Assembly (NCBI GenBank): GCA_014925825.1
Contig: JACGCK010000026.1
Coordinates: forward strand, 186,001-250,000
DNA: 64,000 bases
From: Pholiota molesta
Taxonomy: Eukaryota; Basidiomycota; Agaricomycetes; Agaricales; Strophariaceae
Reading direction: 5' to 3'
Position numbers and translations under genes: made by a program. Shown here piece after piece: positions 50,201-61,190 of the stretch. Positions within the stretch are counted from its first letter, which is position 1; each line of letters opens with the position of its first letter. Under the pieces are notes generated by a model. That model was not told where the DNA came from, did no database searches, and saw nothing but the letters and a program-made list of their open reading frames with translations.

Positions 50201-52515
50201 CTACAAATGCAAACTAATCAGTTGCATGCCGTGTTTCGCTAGTTCGTCCATTGGTATCTTCCATTCCCTATTCTCCGTGGCAAGCGTGTTCGTCTTGTTA
50301 AGCTCGAATACTATGGGTTCATTTGTGCGAATAATCTCAGGGCGTGCCGTATCCGATACTTTTCCCACCTCCTCTTTGTATTCTAGAGCTATTGCGATGC
50401 AGGTTTTCGGAAGGGATGCGATATTTCGAGCCTCGGTAAAATTGAAGATTGCGAATCTTATTTGGTAGCCTTTTCCACCTGCCGCACCCGTGTTCGGAGA
50501 ACGTTCGATCTTCCAAGAATCTGAACCAGAGATCCTGTTGTCCAGTAAATGGTAGGCGGTGGGGATATGGACGTGCCGCCCCACCGGATGAATATCCACG
50601 AGGGCGCCGTAGTCACCCTTAGTGCCGAATTGGGATGTTTTACCTTGAATTGACCTTCCAGGCATCAGTATAACTGGTACACGCAGTCCGAGATGCGAAA
50701 GAGTCAATGGTTTACCAGGCCGCCCAAGGAGCAGGCTTTTACTCGAAGAGCGATTGATATAGCACTTGGGGCTGGTCGGAAGGATTTTCGATGTGTACCC
50801 CTGTGAGGAAGGGAACTCGCCTGCCCAATTGAGTACGTCCAGGACGTTTTCATGGGAGACTAGAATCTCTTGTAGGAGGCGGAAAAACGCGTGTGCAGCA
50901 CCCTCGCCATAAGCAGTGGAGATGCCGACATTGAAGATTCCCATCAAAGAGTACGCAGTGTCTTCTTCGCGCGTCACGTCGCGGGGCGCCGCCAATTCCA
51001 TCCTGCGAGAAATGGACGCATTGCGGATATTTTTGAGCTCTTGCGCTGTGATTTTTGTTGCTTTCTTGATTTGTTTCGTTATCTCTGCAGCCTCCTTGTC
51101 ATTATTAGAATAATCTACGAGTTGCTTCCAGCGGCTATTGTAGAATTTAATGACCTCCGGAGCGAAAAGTTCCTGCAATGTCCATCCACGAGTGAACCAG
51201 GGGTCAAGGTGCATATTCGCAAGCGTCTCGGTCTCCGCAAGATACGTGATACATATGGCTGCATGGCTGTACCAGTTATACATCGAGCGGATGGATTCAT
51301 CGAGTTCGGAACTGCTTTCCTTGTTGATACAGACGGTGTCCATCCAGCCGAAGGTCAGTTGGTAGTTTTCCCAAGTGGCCTTGCAGAAACTGACGAGTTT
51401 CCGATATCCTGGGCCTTTGGTATCAAGGGGCCTTTTATTCCAGTCGCTGTAGGTCACTTCACCTGGTGTCATACGAAGCCAGGTATGAGAGAGAATTGCG
51501 TATCGCGCATACTTGGATACCAGGCGTTGGATTATTTCTTGTTCTGTTTCCATACGGACCTCTCGTGTAGGGAATAACACCGACCTCTCACAAGGGCGGA
51601 ACTCTTCCCCATCCATTCTCTCCTCCAGCACTGATGCGATGCGCCCATAGATAGCCACTCTTTCGAGCAAGGAGATCTGGAAGCTGGATCCGTGAGGCTC
51701 GAAGCACAACATGCGAATAGGCAGCTTGTTGAAGACGTGTTCTCGCAAGGCTGTAAATAGCTTTTCTTTGAAGGTCGGCTGCCGATTTTCCTGAACAACT
51801 TGAATAACAATGGGATACCTTGAGCACCAGTTCGAAGCCTGAAGATAATTATAATTTCTTACCTAGAGCGCCCGAGTTAATATTCTTGGTTGGATTTTCA
51901 TTCGATTCAGCAGGGACCTTCTGTAAAAAGTCGCCTTTCGAAGACAATTTAATGTCTATTCCAACATGTTAACAACAAGCACCCTCATAATGGTCAAAAC
52001 CATAAATTTGGCATACTTTCTCCATCGTCATGAAAGTCAGCTTTTGAAAATCAAAATACCTGAGTTTAATAAAATGCACAAGTTATCAGCACGTACCTTT
52101 GCCCGAGCTCACTTTTATGATCGTATTTTGTGCCTCCGATTGAGATCGTACTACAATATTGGAAATGAACTCCTGAAGCGCAGTGAGCAATTTCCCCGCT
52201 TCAGGTCCTAAAGGTATCTGATTTCTTTCTAAAGAATGGTGCTCAGATTTTTTGGAAATCGTAAGCAATCGATTGATAACATACCATTCGTTTGCTTGGG
52301 GTCTGAATCCACCACCCGTATGATAAGGTCCTGCAAGGCCTTAAGCAATGTTTGATCTTGGGCCTTCGCTGCAGTGGTGTTCTGATCTAGGGCAGAGGAT
52401 GAGCGTGCGTCTTCATCCTCACCATTATTGTTGTTAGAGACAGACTCTCACTCTCATTCTCCTGGCCTCTTGGTATTGGGTTGGCAGCTGTGGCATTCTT
52501 ATTATTGGATGCCAT
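50201..52515 (-). CDS. HET-domain protein (heterokaryon incompatibility type)
   Basis: The main exon (about 51838 to 50201) encodes a HET domain: KYARYAILSHTW, GYRKLVSFCKATWE, FGWMDTVCINKESSSELDES, SMYNWYSHAAICITYLAET, WFTRGWTLQELFAP and later AYSLMGIFNVGISTAYGEG. HET proteins act in non-self recognition and cell death when incompatible hyphae fuse. About 290 residues follow the domain. Upstream minus-strand segments continue the gene: MASNNKNATAANPIPRGQEN (ATG 52515), DQTLLKALQDLIIRVVDSDP and GPEAGKLLTALQEFISNIVV. The joints between these are uncertain, and a frame change occurs after the first, so the N-terminal region is provisional. Confidence 0.8.
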
Positions 52516-54799
52516 GATTACGAGTCTTTACGCAGTAAAGTGAGTTCTTTTCACCGAGCAAAAAAAACGTACGCGCTGTCATCCCCATCACTGATGCCAT
52601 CAATCACACAATTCATCACGTGTTATTTTTATCTCCACAGTGCTTTAAATAGCCTGATATTTGCCATCATTGATATGTTACTCAAATAGATTTGATCAGA
52701 TCAACGTGCATTATATAAGCCTTGTAATTTGCAGCCATCATGGATTGCCTCTATTTGTCTAAGGCTCCATCACACACAGCCCACTTTGATTTGATCAGAT
52801 CAACTGCATTATATAACCCATGCAAATTGCAGCCATATTGAAGACTGAAAGAGACTCATAATGTGGACCGGACTTTAGTCCATCATTATTTTAAAATTAG
52901 AGAGACCAAAGAACAACCAAGTTGAACCAGTCTGGAAAGGTCTTTGCTCATGAAACTTAACAGCATTAAAGCGTCTAAATTTAACTTTCTAACCAGTCCA
53001 AGATCTTAATTTTAGGATGTGTTTTGCCCAAGTTATTAGCAAATGCACTTTTCATCCTCATTTTGGGCACTTGAAAACCATTTTGGGCGCTTTTCAATGA
53101 ATAATAACAGGGCACTTTCGTAATTTTGCAGTATTATAGTACCTTTATATACACCTTTTTAACAAAAAAATTAATTGTAAATTTGGATAAGAATTGACCT
53201 GACTATAATTAATTCTATCTGTCCTACTCATTTGGAGTAAGTAAAAGGGTTTAAATAAAGACATGTAGGTGCTGAATATGCCTACAGGCTTTGATTGTCT
53301 TACATTATGACGTACAGGGTGTTGGAAAAGGCGTCCTAACGGCATTTTGGTACGCCAGTACGTCATTATTCTGAGACATGTCTTGAAATATACCTATTTT
53401 AGGGTCTCAAATCAGATTTAATCATTACTCAGTCAATTCTCGGGCGAAAGTTACGATCTTGGGCTAGTTAGAAAGGTATGATTTAATACTACATTTCTGC
53501 TTTTTTTACGATAGAAACCTCCAACTATACATCAAACCACAAGTAAAATGGGAGCAAGCTGTGTCTTATTCTGGTAGTGCTTGGAAGTCCGGTCTCAAGA
53601 CTGGAAAAAAACTCAAAGACCGGTTCAGACTGGTAATAGTTAGGTAGAATACTCTTTGTAGTATGTAGTGCTTGAAAAAATATGAAAATCGGTGGAGAAT
53701 TGAGTGAGAAACAATTAAAATACTAGCTAATGCAGTGGTTGAGCGCATTTTGTGATATCTCAGTCAATTCTTTACCATATATTATGATTCTATGCTTGTT
53801 AAAAGGGTAATTTTAATATCTAACTGTATCCCAATTTGCGAAAGGGCGATGTCTATACTGAACGAAGCATAGGCAAAAGCGTCTTTGAAGTAGTCAAAAA
53901 GAGTAGAAAACATCGATATTGCTATAGCTCAACCAAATGATTTTCAAATATTAAGGTTTAAATTGCATCCTGTAGATCTATATGTCCTCTATATATGTTT
54001 AAGTTTGCGAAAGGTACGACCCATTAACGTTCGCACTGCGGCTAAAAGCGTTTTTAGACACCCAAAGTAATTACTCAAACAAAACTATTAATAACTTTGT
54101 CAATTCTCATGCTAAAAATATGATTTGGACATCGTTCGAGAGGAATTTTAATGTTTTACTAGCCTACAAATTTTCACGGCCAAAGACCGGTTGGGACCGG
54201 TCCAGACTGGTTTTTGATTGGTCCATCTGTTTTTTCAAACCTGTTGGACCGTGGACCGGACCACAGTCTCGGTCTTTTCCGGTCCATCAATTTTCCTGTC
54301 ATTTCCGGTTCAGTTCCGGTCCAGTCTCGGTTTTTTTCCAGTCTTGAGACTGGACTTCCAAGCACTACCAGAATAAGACACAGCTTGCTCCCATTTTACT
54401 TGTGGTTTGATGTATAGTTGGAGGTTTCTATTGTAAAAAAGCAGAAATGTAGTGGAACCGATTGAGACCGCAAAAAACCGGTTCAAGTCGGTCCAGTCCA
54501 GTTTTTTGCAGTTTCGAAAACTGACAGACCGGTCTCGGTCTTGATCTTGCCAAATATGGGCAAAATACCGGACTGGACCGGACTTTCAAGCACTATATTC
54601 TGGGTATTCAACCAACACATGTGTGCTCGGCAGAAATGCTAAATATAGTGTGTACATGATTTCAATGATCCTATCATTGATTTAGTGATATGGCATAGGT
54701 TTGTAAGCAGTGCATTTACGTTGCTGATGTAATAGGCTTCTTTGGGATTGATTAATCAATCTGATGGGCTGATAATTATCTTCCTTCCTCTCCACCAGT
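52516..54799. other. AT-rich, repeat-rich, gene-free stretch
   Basis: Two near copies of a segment with TTGATCAGATCAACTGCATTATATAA-like sequence occur at about 52,690 and 52,790. The stretch also contains the inverted-repeat structure described separately. No protein frame is supported. Confidence 0.6.
53486..54456. mobile_element. Inverted-repeat element (MITE-like)
   Basis: The arms 53486-53612 and 54330-54456 are close reverse complements, both containing CAAGCTGTGTCTTATTCTGG. Inside, each arm carries TAGTGCTTGGAAGTCC followed by GGTC/CCGG-rich sequence. The motif AGTGCTTG(G/A)AAGTC(C) recurs reversed at 54,578-54,592 and in part at 53,664. GGACCGG-rich termini of this kind are common in small non-autonomous DNA elements of mushrooms. 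The 0.97-kb whole may be a palindromic insertion or two nested ones. No target duplication is clear. Confidence 0.6.
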
Positions 54800-55170
54800 A
54801 TGATACCATTCAAATGGTTCAAGGTCAAACATATGCAGCTTGACAGAATCTCTTTCCACATTCTGTATGTGTATAACCATTATCCTCCTTTGCGTCTCGG
54901 CTATCCTGGTGACTTGTACATCCAATGTACATCCAAGGATCTTCTTCTTCATTATGGTACAAAGTCAACAAGGAATATCCTTTGTGGAATGATGAATCAT
55001 TTGGTTGGGTTAGGGTACCACGTGATTTAGGATTGGATTATCATCTCCATATCAAGCACCCTTTGTGTCATTTCCACTTGGTGGCTTAATGTAAGAAAGA
55101 AAAAACTATTGATCTTCTATCAGATACCAAATGGCTTAAAGATTCAGATGGTAAGCATATGGCATATTGT
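54800..55170 (+). pseudogene. Remnant of a transposon-associated frame
   Basis: The frame includes YNHYPPLRLGYPGDLYIQCT. I recall the HPPL-LGHPGD(I/L)YIQ pattern from multi-copy mushroom proteins found near transposons. Stops follow soon after. It is a fragment, and identity is tentative. Confidence 0.4.
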
Positions 55171-55293
55171 ATATACAGAAAGTAAAATCTGAAGAAAATA
55201 ATAATATAGTTACAATTTATGTATTTTAGGTTGTATTAGTAGGTCAAGCAATATTTATATATTTTAGTAATTGTATTAATAGGCTATGATTCG

Positions 55294-55362
55294 CATGGCA
55301 ATACAAGTCTTTACATACAAAACTGTTAAGTTTAATTTGTGTAAAGACTCGTATTGCCATGC
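55294..55362 (+). repeat. Long hairpin (about 23-bp stem)
   Basis: GCATGGCAATACAAGTCTTT is followed after about 25 bases by its near-perfect reverse complement ending GTATTGCCATGC, with one mismatch in about 23 pairs. It could be a small element end or a transcribed hairpin. Confidence 0.7.
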
Positions 55363-56308
55363 AAAGCAATGGCCTGCAACACAAGTTTGTTTCTGAAGTC
55401 ATGCGAGACAAAAGGTCAATATTGCAACAGATTATGTGCACTCTGGACAACGTACCGAGAAATATCAGCGTTAAAGCCTTTTCAAGGCGGAGGATATCGT
55501 ATAAGAACGGCGCGAAGAGACGACAAGCGCATGTTCGAATACATAGATTACTCCAACTTGAAGATCACTCTCAGCCTTACCTATTTCCGTTGTGGCAGTG
55601 CGCCGGCGGAGTCTGAACGATCTGAGCCCCAGCACCCAGCCAGCACCTGTTCTGCATGTACGAGTACCTCAGGCTACTGATTCCAAACTGATTCTCATCC
55701 ATATCGACATATCGACGCATTTACCATCCGCCACCCAGCCCAGCCCAGCCCAAGCCAGCTCGCAACCTTCTCAGCTTCAAGCTTCTACTGCTTCATGTCC
55801 CACGCCAAAATTTGATCTGTCTTTGTCTGCACGACCATCGTGTCTATAAAATGGCATTCATCTCTCAATGTCACCTACAGATAGCAGCATCACTTGACTG
55901 ATCTGTCGGAGTGTTCTCTAGAGTGCAGCTTATCAGGCGCCCAGCTGTCATCTGTGCGAAACCCAGAGCATACCAATGGCCATCATTGACATACGTCGGG
56001 GTAGGCCCGACTGCTTCTACAGAGTTGCAATATATTTATGGTGGCAGATCTGATTCATTCTATAAATTGAATCTTGTCATGCGTCCTGCTGCGCCTGCCT
56101 GGCGAAGAAGAGTGCTTTGGGGAGGTCTCCCATGATCATCGTTTGGACGGCATTTGCATCGATAAGATCTTCATCTTCAGCATTTGCAGCAGGCCGGACC
56201 TAGGCGAATGCCGGTTGTTGCTTGTGTATGCGAGGGAGTGGATGAAGGGCTTAACTAGCGACGGAATCGCAACGAACGCAGTAGAATTGGACTCCTCCTT
56301 TCATTGAC
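55363..56308. other. Intergenic; nothing firmly recognised
   Basis: A short CCCAGCCCAGCCCA run lies at 55,735-55,750. Overlapping open frames in 55.35-55.85 kb have no known counterpart. The last 300 bp is the presumed promoter of the beta-trefoil gene. Confidence 0.4.
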
Positions 56309-57058
56309 ATGCCTATTAAAACTGGGCGCTACTTTATTATCAACGTTCGAACAAAAAATCAGGCGTACCTACCCAACTCAAACTCGGCGGAGCCAGTTCA
56401 ATCCACATACCAGCAGGACGACCCCGGGGAGCAGGTACGAGTTCGTCGTAATATTCCAGTCCGGTCCTTTGATGGCGCAGACATTTTTTTAACGACGTGA
56501 ACTAAAAGTGGAACATCAAAGATTGCAAGAATGGGCATCATATAATCAAGAATGTTGGACATGGGCAATTCGCAGCATCTGGTAACCGTTCTGCAGTGGG
56601 AGAAGAGGTCATTGGGTGGGAGAGGGAACAACAGTGGCTTATTCAGAAAACTAGAGTCGAGGGAAAATATACGTTCGTATTCTTTGTGACTAGGCTTCGA
56701 TGTATGATCTGAGAAACTATATATTAATCTCCCAGTATCTCCACGACGGATTCCAAACACTGCTGGGGGCTAGTAGACGGTGAACAAGGTACACCGGTAA
56801 GGATGATATCAATTAACTCAATGTCTGCTTTCTACTGACAACAGGGTCTTGAAGATTGCCCTTGCTCAGGCATATAACGATCGTCGCAACTGGTGGATAT
56901 TCAAGGAAGTGGAGACGGGGAAGGACGCAGAAGTTGATCCGTACTTGGATAATGGAAGAACTGCAGAAGACACGGCTGCCGGTGACATTGTTCTTCAAGC
57001 TGTGTTATTCGAGCTTGCACTACCGCCTGCGTCTGCTTCAAAGCCATTCGAGCTGTGA
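56309..57058 (+). CDS. Beta-trefoil protein (ricin-B-like lectin or I66-type protease inhibitor)
   Basis: Four to five exons. MPIKTGRYFIINVRTKNQAY, then LPNSN and QDDPGEQ; intron (donor GTACGAG); WNIKDCKNGHHIIKNVGHGQ, FAASGNRS, EREQQWLIQKTRVEGKYT; intron; ISTTDSKHCWGLVDGEQGTP; intron; then LKIALAQAYNDRRNWWIF. The threefold pattern of G-Y-I-x-N and Q-W-x-I is that of beta-trefoil proteins. In mushrooms the G(R/K)Y-I-NV...NLA-LP type includes inhibitors of serine proteases and some lectins; which one applies cannot be told. No signal peptide. A tail of about 50 residues after the trefoil is unusual. The paralogue is at 58417. Confidence 0.6.
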
Positions 57059-57127
57059 ATTTTATTCTACTCAAATCTGTGAGACGCTAATTTGGGATAT
57101 CATAGGGACCTCGCAGTAATTCAGGAA

Positions 57128-58098
57128 ATGCATAACGAGTTTATCCCGAACGCCACTGAAACAGCAAACATGATTTGCGGCCCACTCATAAATTCTGGCC
57201 AACTCAATCCCTCCGGCTTGCGCATCAAGTTCATAGAATTCGAATCGTTCGAAACAGTTTCTCTTCAGCGACTTTCCGGGATTCAAACTTTCGGCCAGTT
57301 GCAAGCTTATCGAGGCGGGGACTTGCCATGGATTCGGTGCCGCGGACCAGTGATACCTTCCGCTCTTACAAAAGGGATAAAAGATTTTCGACCATCAGCT
57401 ACTAAGGTTGTCGTCTTGAATCTTAGGTCTCTTCCTCTTCGAAATGGTAAGCCTTTACGTCGCAGAAAAAAATTAAACAAGAACATATTGACTCGAGCAT
57501 CGCTTAGGGGGCCAGTCGCTTTTAAAATTAATTTACCAGCTATCTGACGATAATGTTATTTTGGTATCTCATATCTCACCGAAACACTTGACATGTTACT
57601 TATTATCCTTTTAGATTCTCACTCTAACTGAGCCTTATCTGCCCGATACACTTGTAAAGTCCCGGGCAAAAAATGTGAAAGTAATCAACTAACTTCATTT
57701 ATCTCCATACTAGTTCGATACAGATCTCTTTCGAGAATTAGCAAGGATTGCATCGTAAGTCAAAGAAATGCTTTCTCTCCATTAGTTGGGTATTTATGCA
57801 ATAATAGCGGGGCCATCCTTTCCCTCCCGGCAGACGACTTTTACCCATGCATTGTTGATTATCTTCAAGACTTCAAGACTAACTCCGTCAAAATGAAGTT
57901 CCCCGCCGTTGCGACTATCAATCCCGAAATACCTTTGAAACAACGGGTAAGACGTTTTGAAATTCGCAGGAGGACTATCTAACGTTGCATGAGAAGGCGC
58001 ACCTTACTCTTGATACTTTCATTGAGGAAGACTATGGTGACGAGTCCGAGGATGAGGATAATAATCATTTTGATTCTGGTGGCGTTGGTAATAAGTAG
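57128..58098 (+). CDS. Unrecognised multi-exon gene
   Basis: ATG 57128 (MHNEFIPNATETANMICG) opens a frame through FIEFESFETVSLQRLSGIQT and ATKVVVLNLRSLPLRNG to a donor at about 57447. Later coding-like segments, each bounded by plausible splice sites, are ILTLTEPYLPDTLVKSRAKN, FDTDLFRELARIA, SLPADDFYPCIVDYLQDFKT, KFPAVATINPEIPLKQR and EDYLTLHEKAHLTLDTFIEE, then an acidic end and a stop at 58098. I do not know the family. Codon-level coherence and splice signals support a real gene; exon joints are unresolved. It lies between the two beta-trefoil genes. Confidence 0.5.
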
Positions 58099-58416
58099 GA
58101 AGATAACAAGTACAGGAATGGCGTTTGGCCACTCGAAACATCGTACAGATCAAATACACATAATGAGCAAAAAAGGAGCGGAAAATGCATTGATCCTATA
58201 TAGGAAATGTTGGGAAGATGGTAAATGAAGCAGCGAGGTTGGAATCGGGTATGGTAAAGGATTGGCTTCTACGAACATCAACCACGAAGACGCTGAGTGG
58301 CCTGGAGACTATTGATACTTAGAGAGCTATGAGTAATGCACCTGTCAAACTTTCTTGAAAATCCAGGCATTGCGGGTGTCTGTAGCAGTGCTAGCAAGGG
58401 CGATCTCAAAGGAGGA

Positions 58417-58917
58417 TTAGTGAGCGTGACGATCTCTCATCAGAGCGAAACCTACAGGAGTGCCGGTTTGGTTGTCAACGAGTCCCCAGAACAAGCGCGT
58501 GTCAGTGGTTGCAATACTTCAAGAAGAACTAGCGTCAGTGCGTCTCTGCTAGTATCGCAGTCGACCCCTTACGTGAAATTTCCCTTGACTCTGGTCTCCT
58601 GGATGACCCACTGCTGAGAAGAGGACCTCCCCTCTATGGCAGTGTCCTCCCCTGCACGATTTCCTGCTACGGCGAACATGTTATTACCGACACTCTTGAT
58701 GGTGTGGTTGCCATTGCTTAATTTGTTGACGTTCCACTGGGAATTGGGCTGAGTACAGAATCTATAAAAACAGTGGGTGAAGAAGACTCACTCTTTCGTT
58801 TAGAATATTCTGTTCGAAGTTAGCAGCGACGGGAGTGCCATCATTCGGGTCAGGAAGATAGGCAAGGTTATGTTGCCTAACGTTCACGATAATATACTGT
58901 CCGGTTTCGATAGACAT
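58417..58917 (-). CDS. Beta-trefoil protein, second copy (C-terminus shortened)
   Basis: MSIETGQYIIVNVRQHNLAY, LPDPNDGTPVAANFEQN; intron starting GTGAGTC; NSQWNVNKLSNGNHTIKSVG, NNMFAVAGNRAGEDTAIEG, SSQQWVIQETRVKGNFT; intron; IATTDTRLFWGLVDNQTGTP, then ALMRDRHAH and a stop. Intron positions match those of 56309-57058, so the two are paralogues in opposite orientation. The last strand block (Q-W-x-F) is missing, and a short frameshift may lie at the first exon junction. It may be inactive. Confidence 0.55.
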
Positions 58918-59642
58918 GCTCGTTTAATCAGTACTTGGAGGCGTGTAAGAAGATTGTAGGGTGCGGTGTATTCGATATGCTGGGCAAATTTATATTCAGA
59001 GCCCCACTGACATTTTCAAAAGTGCTTGTGCCAGTGAACCTCACGGCACACTCCGGCGCTCAGGTATTAGATCTCAGGTGGAGAGACGCTCTATCATAGT
59101 ATATATAACTTGATCATCGATTAATCGATTACCGTTCACCATTTAAAGATATTTGTCTCTGAGTGTTCTGTCAAAGGCATCCTATCTGGCACCGGCTCTG
59201 CCAAATTTATGTCTCAAGCGCCATGTTATCTACCGATCAAAAATTTGTGCATCTGCGACAGATTAGAAGTAGGATAGTACCGGTTTTGTATTCTGAACTC
59301 CCCCGACAGTTCCTCGAGCGCTAATGAATATCTCGTTTGAATCTATTCGCGGGTCCTGTGGGTCCCCGGTGGATTTCAGGTGCCGGACGCTCTCGTACCA
59401 TACACATGATCATCCATTATAGCTTCAAGGCCACTTGTGCCAGACTATTCCGAGAATTGTATCTCATGACACGCCGTGCCGTAACTATTTCTCTCTTATC
59501 TGACTGTAGCTTTGGCACATCGCTATATCGCCATACTGAGCGTCCGAACGTCCAAGGTAATCATTATTGGTCAAGTGATAGAACATATACAGTCTTCCGG
59601 TGGTTATGACGTCTGTCAAAAAGCACGAGAACGAGCAAATTC
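58918..59642. repeat. Intergenic; second copy of the 49.8-kb repeat
   Basis: At about 59,520-59,625 lies the partner of 49838-49950. A 14-bp palindrome ATCGATTAATCGAT occurs near 59,117. No gene is seen. Confidence 0.5.
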
Positions 59643-60725
59643 TTATGTGTAGAATTTGCGGTTCTCGTTCCGTCCGAAGAGATCTCTTCTGATCTCCGGC
59701 AGCATCTACGAAAACATAGATACAGGATCAGTTATGAGGAATCAAGGTGTGGATGGAGAACCCCTACCTTATCTTCGAGTAACCGCAACCTCTCCTCCAT
59801 AGTATTGTCTAGTGAGATTCTGCCGGTGCCACTGATAAGTTTCACGCCGCCTTGGCTCCTAGAGGTAGAAGTTCCGTCAGAGGTAAAGCACAAGACGACC
59901 GGATAGATTTATTGAAAACATACGAATCATCAGCGATCGTTGGCTGCACCTCAAACTCGACGTCCCGCCCGCTGATCTCCTTGTAGCTCCGCGTTGCAGA
60001 CTCGGCAGCCTGTTTAACGACGTCCGCATCCGACTTTCTCGAGAAGATGGTGACCTTGGGCTCGAGAATGAATAAGAACGACTCAGTGATAATTCCTTCG
60101 AGGAATTGCTCGTAGCGGCTGCCTGTCTTGTAGATAGGGACCTCTGGTTCTCGGACAGCACTGAAGATCTCCTGCAGAACTTCCTCGCGTTTGTGCAGAA
60201 GTTTCAGACGAGACTTGTTGGTAATGGTAGATTGGGCACTTCATACGGTGTGGAATCAGAGTTAGTTGGCAATAGCGAGTCGCGGTAGGAACAAGTCAAC
60301 ATGCTCTATGGTCAGCTTGGTGTAACGTATGGCAAGAACGGAATGACGACGTACATCTTCTGCGCAACCTCCGCGCCCTTACGTTTCTTCTCGTACTGTG
60401 CATCGATGGCTTGCTGCTCCTGCTTGACAAGTCGGGCCTGCAATCCGAAATCGTATTGGCATTAGGGGAACAAGGCACTGGCGCGAATAGGCGCAGCGCT
60501 GCACACCTTCTCAATGGCGAACTCCTCATCTGCCTTGATCTTAATCTCGCGAGCCTTCTCTAGCGCCTCTTGCTTGATGAACGCCACCTAGAACCCAGGA
60601 CGCCGGGGTGGTCAGCGCGACTCGGAAGGTGATTATATAGCAGGCGCAACGTTGGCGGAGAAGCTACATACCATCTTATTCAGCTCGCTGGTGACTTCTT
60701 CATCGTTGAGGGCGCGAGAGGCCAT
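59643..60725 (-). CDS. VMA4: V-type proton ATPase subunit E
   Basis: Five to six exons from ATG 60725: MASRALNDEEVTSELNKM, then KAREIKIKADEEFAIEK, RLVKQEQQAIDAQYEKKRK, KSRLKLLQKREEVLQEIFSA, YEQFLEGIITESFLFILEPK, then the C-terminal GGVKLISGTGRISLDNTMEE and RLRLLEDKMLPEIRRDLFG. This is subunit E of the V1 sector, forming the peripheral stalk with subunit G: an N-terminal coiled coil and a C-terminal globular domain. The length of about 230 residues is normal. It is a housekeeping gene without defects. Confidence 0.93.
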
Positions 60726-61190
60726 GATTGGGAATGTTGTGGTTGGTGTGATATCGACGTGAGTCCCAAGACTCGAAGCGTAGTGACGAAGGAGGCCACC
60801 TTGGGGAGCGGGCGCTCTGTTATGATCTAATGGACCAGCACAACAGAAGTTGCCCCTAATATGTACATGACATAACGTAAGTAGTACTACTTTAACCAAA
60901 CTTTAACCTGAATTCAATAAACCAAATGGCGGTGGACTCTCAGCGCGATAACATACAGGGACAGATCTTCCTCTAGCAAAAATTAAAATAGGCATACATA
61001 CTACATTAGTGACCATTCCAAGACCATTCCCAAGTTTTTCCTCATAATAAAAAATTTCATACGATGCCGTATCGGTGTAAATTTGGTGTAAATGTGCAAA
61101 TGAGGGTGTGGATCGAAACCTCTTTTCAACCTTTTTCAACCCTTTTCAGCTCTGTCGCCGATGTTCGCTTGGCTGGTGGATACTTGGATG
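60726..61190. other. Promoter of VMA4 and 3' flank of FunK1
   Basis: From 60,920 the sequence is the 3' flank that recurs at about 62,746, marking the tandem duplication of the two kinase genes. Confidence 0.5.

Noticed and set aside
50891..51577. 228-codon plus-strand frame
   Set aside because: Antisense to the HET-domain coding region, which has clear motifs.
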